Shown: piece after piece, positions 55,825 through 64,000 of the stretch
Layout: each line of letters opens with the position of its first letter
Numbering within the stretch: the stretch's first letter is position 1
NCBI RefSeq assembly: GCF_037975245.1
Contig: NC_092566.1
Location: forward strand, 11,921,501 to 11,985,500
Origin: Apostichopus japonicus
Lineage: Eukaryota; Echinodermata; Holothuroidea; Aspidochirotida; Stichopodidae
Direction of reading: 5' to 3'
DNA length: 64,000 bases
The notes under the pieces: generated by a model
Database searches by the model: none
What the model saw: the letters and a program-made list of their open reading frames with translations, nothing else
Told to the model about the DNA's origin: nothing
Program-made: the position numbers and the translations under genes

Positions 55825-57192
55825 AGTGAATTACCAGACTGTCTGCCCACCTTACTATCACTGCGGATATTTGCAGATTGATATTGTTCAAATAAAATTG
55901 ACATTGTGTCCAGAAATAGAAAATAGTTAACCTGAGTACAAGAACATGTCCCAAACTGCAGGTCAGAGAGTCGTCTTTGCTTTTGCAGACTAAGAAACCT
56001 GCTACACTTGACTGACTGTCGAGTGGCCTTAGGCGATGGAAAGAACTAAAATTAATAGTGTCATGGCTAGCCTATCACAGTAACACCTAGCCTAATGTAA
56101 TATAAAAATTGTAACAACAGGTGAATGTATGCAACACACCTTGTCTATACGTGTCAGTGTCTTAGTCGGCAATGATAAGATAACATTTGAGCTTGTAATA
56201 ATACAAGTTTCATACTACAACATCTAACACAACTGTAAGAATGAAGAAAGTTAAAAGTCCTAGCTTTGTCAGAATTGCCAGATGCCAATCAATATGGTCA
56301 ACTTTAAAAGTATGAAGCAGTGTTTATTTGGACCTGCAAGCCATTACAAAATTGCTGTGAATCATTAAAATTACCATTAATGTCTGATCAAGTCGTAAAT
56401 ATGACTGTCTTTCTATGAATTATGAAAAACGCAAAATAACGGCATAAACTTTGCAAACTCATTAGCTTCGCTGTTTGGTAATCAATGAATATTCACAACT
56501 AAGATCAGAATGAGGGTCAGACACGAATGTAACCTATCCGAAAGTATAAACTGGACAAAAAGTAAATTTGGCCACCTGTACATGGGAACAAAACCTTTGT
56601 CAGATTTTACAATTGACAATTTCCTTTCTGATTCTCACTCTTTGAACGTCATACTTTCCTCTGTGGGGTGGGCAACTTCGTCTGTTTGGCATTCAAACCA
56701 TATTGTCTGCGCATAAAGTGTGCTGCATACCTATACTGTGGTTGAATGCCACGTACTGTGTTCTATACTGTGGAGATTGGTTACACATGTACCCGTCTGT
56801 GTTTACTAATTAATACTACTTCAAGGGCTCAGCAGTGCTTTGCAACACTCGGTTCCTGCTCAATGGCTATTTTGAAACACTCATGAATTATGAAGTAGGC
56901 TACTGGAAATCGGGTGAAAATTTAAATATGAAAAGTCGGCCGAAGAAACCTGTCAATCATGTTTCTTCAGGCAAGTGCACGCTAAGTTATAAATATATAT
57001 GCATCAGAAACTGACCATAGTAGTATTTACTGACAGATTAGTGAATGAATGGCAGAAACTACCCTTCCTGAGAGGATAAAACCGTGTTTGAGACTTTAAA
57101 CTCTGAATCCTACTTTAAACTAAACAAAGTAAATGATTGCAAATGCTGTCTGAGGTGGCACATGAAAGACTTATTTACTAAACACATGTTAA

Positions 57193-57959
57193 CAAGGGCG
57201 GCGGAACCGGGGGGGCACAGGGGGCACGTGCCCCCCACTTTTCCTCAGATTAAAAATGTGCCCTTTTTCTACATAAAAATTTCTAAATAAAAAAAGAGTT
57301 TGCAAAGCGAAACCCACGTCGAATGAAATATTGTTTTAAATGTTTACTACCACAGGCGTAGGAGCCCAATTTGATTTGGGGGGGGGGGGCTGTAACGACT
57401 TGCCCGAAAAATATTACCAAAATTTTTCGCGCGCTACGCGCGCGTTCAACATGTTACTGTGCATATCATATAGGCATGCGTTGGTTATTACATCGCATGC
57501 CAATAACATACAATCACTTGCCGTGTTATAACCCTTCCAAATTGTTTATAATTATTGGCAAAGTCGTTACAATTATAATGATCTTAATAATATCAGTTTA
57601 ACCATTGAAAAACACATAGAAAATTACTTTTCTTTCAGTATTTTGACATATTTCATTTGCTTTCATGCATGTATCGATCGCGTGTGCAGGGACTTGGACT
57701 TTATAATGATTTCACCTCATTTTGTCGTTTTCCTTGTTTCCCAATTTGCACATTGGATACTGCAGTGCTAGTATGCATTGTCTCTTTGAGGGGGGGGGGG
57801 GGGTGGCGTTGATGGAGTGATGTGTATACGCAAATAAGATAATACAATAAGAGTTATGATGGGTACTAAATATCAGGCTGCATCAGTCCAATCGAATTTC
57901 TGCAAAGTGCCCTTCGACGTTGGTGCCCCCCCAGATTAAAAGTGCTTCCGCCGCCCTTG
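57193..57959. mobile_element. hAT-type non-autonomous transposon, 767 bp
   Basis: Ends CAAGGGCGGCGGAA (left) and TTCCGCCGCCCTTG (right) form a perfect 14-bp inverted repeat. They are flanked by the exact 8-bp duplication CATGTTAA (57185-57192 and 57960-57967). It carries a 16-bp palindrome GGGGGCACGTGCCCCC (57220-57235) and long G runs. A GGCGTAGGAGCCC sequence at 57356 suggests that part of a second hAT family is nested inside. Confidence 0.94.
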
Positions 57960-58379
57960 CATGTTAATCTACATGTTTGTAACAGACTAGCAAACCTTTA
58001 TAACCGTATATAATGATCGGTTGCCTTTTTGCATAATCCTTACCAAGCCATCCTTGGTAATCAAACTAAGAGAGCACAACTGTTTGGCAGTTTGTAATCA
58101 GTTCATTATTAGCATTTTAATAATTCAATCCAGAAATTAGTTTTCTGTTCATTTTACTCTCACGTGTGCTGATTGCTTAACTTCAAGATGGTCAAACTCT
58201 AAACAAGTCTTACACTCTGCATCATCATATTTTCATCTACAGTAATACAACCATTTACTTCCCTTTCATTTCCATCCCATATCAACAACTCAGTACCTTT
58301 ACTTTGGGTTAAGTTAAGGTGAAATGATTTTACTTCCTTCATGATTTGTTATCTGTGTTTCTTATAAAATTTTGTGCAT

Positions 58380-59310
58380 CCACCTATCACCAAATTTGAT
58401 TAAAAAACCCAGAGGGAAACCCCTGCCAGCTGTTACTAGCCTTTAAATATATTACATATGCAGCACAAGAGTAGTTTGCAAGCTATCCCTGGCTGAAACT
58501 CATCTTGCATGTACCTCAGCTGACCTTTAACCTCTGCCAAAAACAGCTAGGAAGTTCTACTACATATGGGAAAGTCAAATCAGCATAAGTTTCACATCTT
58601 CATTGAGACCAGACCTTTAGAAATTTTGTAGGGTTTTACATCTGCAAACCTTAAATGAGCTGCCACCTGTACCAACTTGTGAAGCAATTTTTACTTATCA
58701 TTTGGGTAATCTACCATGCATACATAATCTCATTTGAAGGTAAAGTTCTCAAGATAATGTACTTTAGATAATTTGACATTTGCTGACCCCAAATGACCTC
58801 CACCCAAAATAATAGGGTTCTTGTACTCACTATAAGACACATGCCAAATATGAGATATGTGATGTAACCTATCTTGGTTTGTTTATAAGGCTTTACAGAA
58901 TGTGACCTTTCATGACCCCAAAAACCTTTGACCTCCACTTAACACAATAGGGTTCTTGTACTTATTATGGGGAGCCAAATGCCAACTTTGAGAGCAGCAG
59001 GATTCCTACCTGGAGATATCTTGTTTACAAGGATTCAAATTTTGACCTTACATGAACTTTGACCTATACCAACTTGTGTAAAAACTTAACACTACATAAG
59101 GCTATACTTCCCAAGCATATGAGCTCCTTTGATGTTCAGGTTCTGGAGAAACAGCATTTGTGAGATTTCCACATTTTTCCTTCTACTGACTACAAATGAT
59201 CTTTGACTTCAACCCAAAACAGTAGGGTTCTTCTGGAGAGGTTACCTATCTTGAGTTATCATGTTTACAAGCTAGGGTGTCACATACACACACACATACA
59301 TCCATGCACA
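58380..59310 (+). repeat. Dispersed repeat family A, cluster 7
   Basis: Four or more units with cores near 58505, 58785, 58915, 59045 and 59185, about 130-140 bp apart, with AATAGGGTTCTTGTACTCAC segments and a terminal CA-rich tail at about 59279-59302. Confidence 0.75.
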
Positions 59311-60544
59311 AAGACACCAACTTGGACTGCATAGTGCAATTTGTTTCCTACATTTGGGAAAGTCATCCTTTGGTTTTGGGAAAAGACTATTCTACTGTAC
59401 TGGATCATGCTCCTGTACTAGTCGTCATCCTCTACTTGAGAAAAAACTTCTTGACCTAAATGCAACTCCAAAAACCAGTGATGATGAAAATAACAAATGA
59501 GGAGGCATGGTGGAATATTTTAGGAGAGAGGACAGAGATCAAGTTTCTCTTATAAGTGGATCTTATCATGATGGCATCATCTCTGGATGGCTTTGCTGGA
59601 AATAAAAGTCAAACAAAGATGTCTGAGGCTATATCACCAACAGCTTTGGGGCAGAAAGTGAACAGTGCCAGGTTGGTTTGAAATCAAATATGTAATGGCA
59701 TTATCATACCCTAACTGATCATTTTGTACTTTAAACAACGAACAACATATATTACTTTACCATTACCTTTGCTTTATCCTCAGAATATCCATTTTATTTT
59801 TGCATCATCTGCTAGTGTAGCTACTTCCATAATTCTCAAGTTTGCAGTCATAGTCAATCTCCAATCAAACAGACAACAATTGATTCAATGCCAATCATGG
59901 CTAACAATATGTTAAACTTGGGAACAAGATTTAACCATTGCTTCTACCAGTGTTCAGCAAGTTGCTTACTTAGCTAATGGGAACCACATGGCAAGTACAA
60001 AGTCCCCACCCCCACTCTCTATCTACCCATTCTCAACAAAATGTAACTATTGCCATTAACTGGAGAAAATGACGATTAGCCAGTAAATAGTCATTGTTAA
60101 GACTAAAATTCCTCTGAAACAGACAAAATTTAATTTACTATTTCATTTTCATTATTTACAAATTCTACTACTGTACAAAGGTGACATTTGAAGTTTGTCA
60201 ATAGGACTTGTGAAAGCTTACACAGTATTAAAGTGATAAATGTGCAATTTGAAAAAGTATATACACAAGATCAAGTTTGATCTTATGTCTTTTCCTTATT
60301 TTTCAATGTACAGTACCACTGGTGTTGTTCATGGATAAAAATAACAGAGGTAGAAGGGGCGTAAAAATGGTAACATTTTGAAAGCATTTTAAAAACCAGC
60401 TCTCATTATAACAGCCAGTACACGAAGAGATGTGAGTTTAGTAACGAATATGCAACCCTTATAAAGGAAGACAATGTGGCCGGTGTACTACACATGCATA
60501 CTAACCACGTTTTAGTTTAGATTCCAAATTTGAGTTACAATGTT

Positions 60545-60635
60545 GGAGTCATAATCCATAATCCCATAAGCCCTTACAGGCTTCTCCCACATTCGTGGTC
60601 GCTTAGGGTGTAAAAACAAGTGCCTCATGCCCTGT
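60545..60635 (+). repeat. Dispersed repeat family B, copy 3
   Basis: Shares CCATAAGCCCTTACAGGCTT and CTCCCACATTCGTGGTCGCT with the other two copies. Confidence 0.7.
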
Positions 60636-61360
60636 ATTTATTTATTTACCCCATGGTCTGGCAGCAGTTTTCCTACTGATAATGGTAATAATACATTACT
60701 AAGGTATGTATACTCTACATATACATACAACACATTCAGATACTTCCCATCATTCATTTCTTAATTAATGAAACGTTTTTGGCTAAATTAGTTTGGTGAA
60801 ACATTATTTTTCATGGTTTGTAAGATAAGCAGCTTCAACAAAGTTCCATTTTGAAACACACCCATATTTTCTCTTGGAAGTTTGGAAGACAATCTGAACA
60901 AAATACTGCTTTCACCATGAATTTTTCTTTTTTCAAGAGAGAGCTACATGAAACTGCACTTGATGCACTTGGGGAAAATTTTACATTTTAGCACTTCCAT
61001 CCAATCCAAATTTGAACATATGTCAATGAAAGATTTTTCATCACTGTGACGTGTATAATTTGGACTTGCCACTTACTTCGTTCTTAAGGAAAGAAATACT
61101 ACAAAATAATGTACAAGACATTTGTTTCATTATATACAAAAAACAAAAAACAAAAAATGATATAAGTTTCTTGGGTAAAAATCCTTGGAAAATCAATGAC
61201 TGCAATTAAAATTTCTTTCCTTGTTACACATCCGTATACATTCTTCACTTTAACTTTTTTGTTTTACTGACATTATAAGTAACCTCTCCCTATATAAATC
61301 ATATTATACATGTATCCATATTAACAAAAAATTTTATGTGAATTGTGGTGCGTAACATAC

Positions 61361-61416
61361 CAGCCACACTGAATCAAATCTCTCGACCCACCTCTGGAAC
61401 TCCTCTCCAGTATATG
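61361..61416 (-). CDS. RAPGEF2: Possible upstream exon of PDZ-GEF
   Basis: An open 56-nt segment has a good acceptor (T-rich tract ending in CAG) and a GTATGT donor. It starts with two bases of a split codon and ends on a codon boundary, which suits the phase-0 start of the next exon at 51904. The residues read AYTGEEFQRWVERFDSVWL. In vertebrate long isoforms the segment before the basic stretch also has an acidic run followed by FQR, so this could be the exit of the first cyclic-nucleotide-binding-like domain. The match is short and could be chance. Confidence 0.4.
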
Positions 61417-64000
61417 CTGCGACAAAAATATCAAGCCTAATAACAGACAATCTACAGTGCTGTATCACCCTTAGTAACTATTTCGGAAATACCTGGTTTA
61501 ATAATAAGATTTTAATACCCTTTCCTCCTTTCTCCTTTGGTGTGTCAAGTCTGAACATAGTTCATACAGACTTTCTCAGATGCCGTTTTTTCCCTGTACT
61601 TTAATTAAAGCTCGCATGGAATGATTACCTGCATTCCTCCAAAAATAGGATCTCCCTCCACCATTATATAACCCAAATTTATATAACTAAGGTCAGAGGG
61701 CTGTTGACAAAATTTTTCTGATCCTCTTGTGACAATCACTTTAAGATCACTGTCCTGCTATTGAATCTAACAAAAGTTATTATTATTGTTTTGAATTTAC
61801 TACCTAAGGTGTGGATGTATCAAGGTTTCTGTTGATTAAAAACTGCACTGCAGTTTGGTCTTTAATATAGCTTTTTCAGTTTTCTCAGTTGCATACTGCT
61901 GATCTGTTTTGTATCACTCCATATTTACCTTCCATGAATTCCATCCATCCATCAAATTATTCCTCCATGCACACCCTTCTTTGCAACCTCATGACCCTGA
62001 TATATTCAAAGTTCTCTTGTTCACACAGGGATAGTAAAACCTTCCTAGAAATGTCTTTCCCTTTCACACTGTATCAGAGTGGAAACAGTGCTAAAATCAA
62101 TACTTTTGCTTGTGCACAGCATGTGCATTGTTAATATTGCTATTTTTACTTGCGTTCAGAAGAGCCCGATTCGTATGGCTTCCCTCCCGACTAGTATCAT
62201 AGAAACTAGCTTGATGAAATGCTTCAGTCGAGCGCCTGGGTTAACGAGCATCACATCATAAGCAATGAGACCAAAGCAGATGTGATGATAGGCTGATTAA
62301 CATTACCTGACCAAACATGATGTCACACAAGCAATTTCAAACAGTATATTCAAATTTGTACAGACATTGAAGAGGAAGCAGTGACAAGCTGAGTGTGTTG
62401 AAGGTTTTGAAGAAGAGCCTACAAGATACAATGTTATGTGTGTGCTTGTATAATAGTGTTACAGCTGCTGCTGAAGCTTGATTAATCGTGCTACTCTGTA
62501 GCATTATCAACAAATTCAGTATGTGACTTTACTGTAGAGGTAGAGCTGCTACTGTCAACATCAATATTCACAAACTTGTTAATAAAACAGTATCTTTGTA
62601 TCTTTGTTTCTTACCAACATCATTCAAATGATGTAGCAGTTGTGGCAGTCAAATATTGAAATAGGCAACACAACAAGTTTTTCTTCTAACCTTTACAAAT
62701 TTGATATATTGTGCTATTTGTAGTGTATAAAAATGGGATCAGTACTCTACCAAGTTGATGACTGCCTCTCAGAGTTTCTATTATATCACCAAACATTCAT
62801 GAGATGCAGTATTTACTTCATTCTTCAAAGCCTTGTTCACTATACCTTTATGTGACCACAATGATTGCAAATAATAAATCCATTAAATTAAATAAAATAA
62901 TAAATTTATCATTTAATTTGATTTATAGGTTAACATCAGAGTTCTGCATGCTCTAAATCTTACGTTCATTTTCCTACTGTTCCAAGGTTAGTATGTATGC
63001 TACAATCATTTCTTGACCAAAACCATATCTGCAACTTGCTCTTTATCAATCATCTCATTATTTTCAGGTAATTTCATCTGTTTCCCTGATGTGCTTTCTG
63101 AATAGGATTAAACAGCAGGTATAGCATTCAAACTATAACCAAGGTTGTTATTGCTTAAGACATACCAGGTTGTACTGCATGAAACACATATGTACTACAG
63201 TAATATAGAGTTTAAGCAGTGAGCCACTCATCTGGATAACCAGGATAATTGCTTTTATATTTCAAGGGTGAAGTCCACAATATTTTCAGCCATGCATATA
63301 CAGCTTAAAAACTAGAGTGTTTGATTTTTTGTTAAGTCTGTATAAATATCCTGGGTCACTCCCAGGGAAGCAACACAACAAAGCTTATCAGTTTCAATAT
63401 TAAAGAAAACCAAACTATAAACAGTATATCTAGTCATTACTAGTACTATTATAAAGCAACTCTTTGATATTATGTTTGGATAATTTCATTACTTCTCAAA
63501 AGTAAAATTACACAGTTCAATAGCTTGACCATTCCAAATTAAATATAATGAAAATAGTCAAAGCCTTCAGTCCCAGATTTGGTTGTTGCAGCTTAACAAC
63601 AATGTTATGAAGTGTCTAGGTAATGAAATTGCTGAATGGTGATGAAGCATGAAGTATACCTAAGTAACAGAATTGCTGAATGTTGATGAAGCATGCACTA
63701 TACCCAAGTAACAGGCCTCAACAATTTTTTTAAAACTTCCTGCCAACTGGCGACCGAGGCTAAATTTCTACTCCCCAAAACGTTAAATTTACTCACCATT
63801 TTTCATCAATAATTGTGTGTGATATAAGCTTAGATAGTATGGCCTAACTTAGGCTATCGCCGTATAGTTTTAGTAAGTGTACAGCAAATACGATCTATTT
63901 AAATTGTGGTTCGTCTAAAAGTGTTTAAAATATGATATATAAGAAAACATAAAACGGTGAAACATTGTAAGCATAGTTTAGGACTTGCTTTATAAAAAAG
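61417..64000. other. Right-edge region, no supported gene
   Basis: AT-rich sequence beyond the most upstream candidate exon. It contains a 44-bp tandem duplication (63620-63712) and an ATT/AAT-rich patch near 62880-62920. Short open frames on the plus strand at 61889-62261 show no recognisable family. First exons or the promoter of RAPGEF2 may lie here or further right, but none can be supported. Confidence 0.5.
63620..63712 (+). repeat. 44-bp tandem duplication
   Basis: Two adjacent copies of a GTAA(T/C)(G/A)(A)AATTGCTGAATG-type unit start at 63620 and 63664, with the beginning of a third at 63708. Confidence 0.85.

Larger units (their letters stand above)
51905..61360. other. RAPGEF2: RAPGEF2 upstream intron or 5' flank, 9.5 kb
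   Basis: Holds a possible tRNA-derived SINE head (52640-52700), a CpG-enriched stretch (53070-53420), the TTAA-flanked foldback element, two hAT elements, a family-A cluster and a family-B copy. It is an intron if the 61361-61416 exon is real, otherwise 5' flank. Confidence 0.6.

Overview
This is one 64 kb piece of an animal genome. It is intron-rich, AT-rich and mostly CpG-poor, and it is filled with interspersed repeats, satellites and small DNA transposons. Nothing bacterial or viral was recognised. The dominant feature is a single protein-coding gene on the minus strand. Twenty-three GT-AG exons between 513 and 51904 join in a consistent reading phase into about 1,090 codons. They read as PDZ-GEF, the Rap guanine-nucleotide exchange factor RAPGEF2/RAPGEF6 (Drosophila Gef26/dizzy, worm pxf-1). 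Both ends of the gene are incomplete: the C-terminal tail lies left of base 1, and the first exons lie at or beyond the right edge. The gene style and repeat content suggest a marine invertebrate deuterostome. An echinoderm, perhaps a sea cucumber, is my guess, made without a database search and with low confidence.

Layout, reading the gene 5' to 3' (right to left). At 61361-61416 there is a possible extra upstream exon. Exons at 51836-51904, 46662-46829 and 32668-32925 encode a basic and then serine/acidic N-terminal linker. Exons at 29703-29775, 28821-28957, 27547-27632 and 26409-26527 encode the cyclic-nucleotide-binding-like domain. Exons at 23914-24014, 23417-23581, 21894-22001 and 21519-21590 encode the REM (RasGEF-N) domain and its exit linker. 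Exons at 20234-20365 and 18700-18808 encode the PDZ domain. Exons at 17970-18053 and 12826-13081 encode a linker. Exons at 12481-12709 and 11204-11437 hold the Ras-association domain. Exons from 10731 down to 513 encode the CDC25 (RasGEF) catalytic domain and the start of the C-terminal region. This is the standard cNBD-REM-PDZ-RA-GEF order of PDZ-GEF, a Rap1/Rap2 activator acting at cell junctions and adhesion sites.

The introns carry most of the other structure. Four non-autonomous hAT-type elements have visible terminal inverted repeats and 8-bp target-site duplications (33327-34988, 43652-44929, 55451-55824, 57193-57959). There is one foldback element flanked by TTAA (53688-54246) and one smaller foldback (9549-9751). 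Several satellite arrays are present: a 52-bp palindromic satellite, a 42/33-bp minisatellite, an 86-bp array built from two 43-bp halves, and 26-, 34- and 44-bp arrays. A widely dispersed repeat family occurs in at least seven clusters, and its core contains a DR1-type nuclear-receptor half-site pair. Two other possible coding pieces lie on the plus strand: an open frame running in from the left edge (3-209), and a short ATG-started frame in a CpG-rich patch at 50905-51141. No tRNA gene, rRNA gene or CRISPR array was found.
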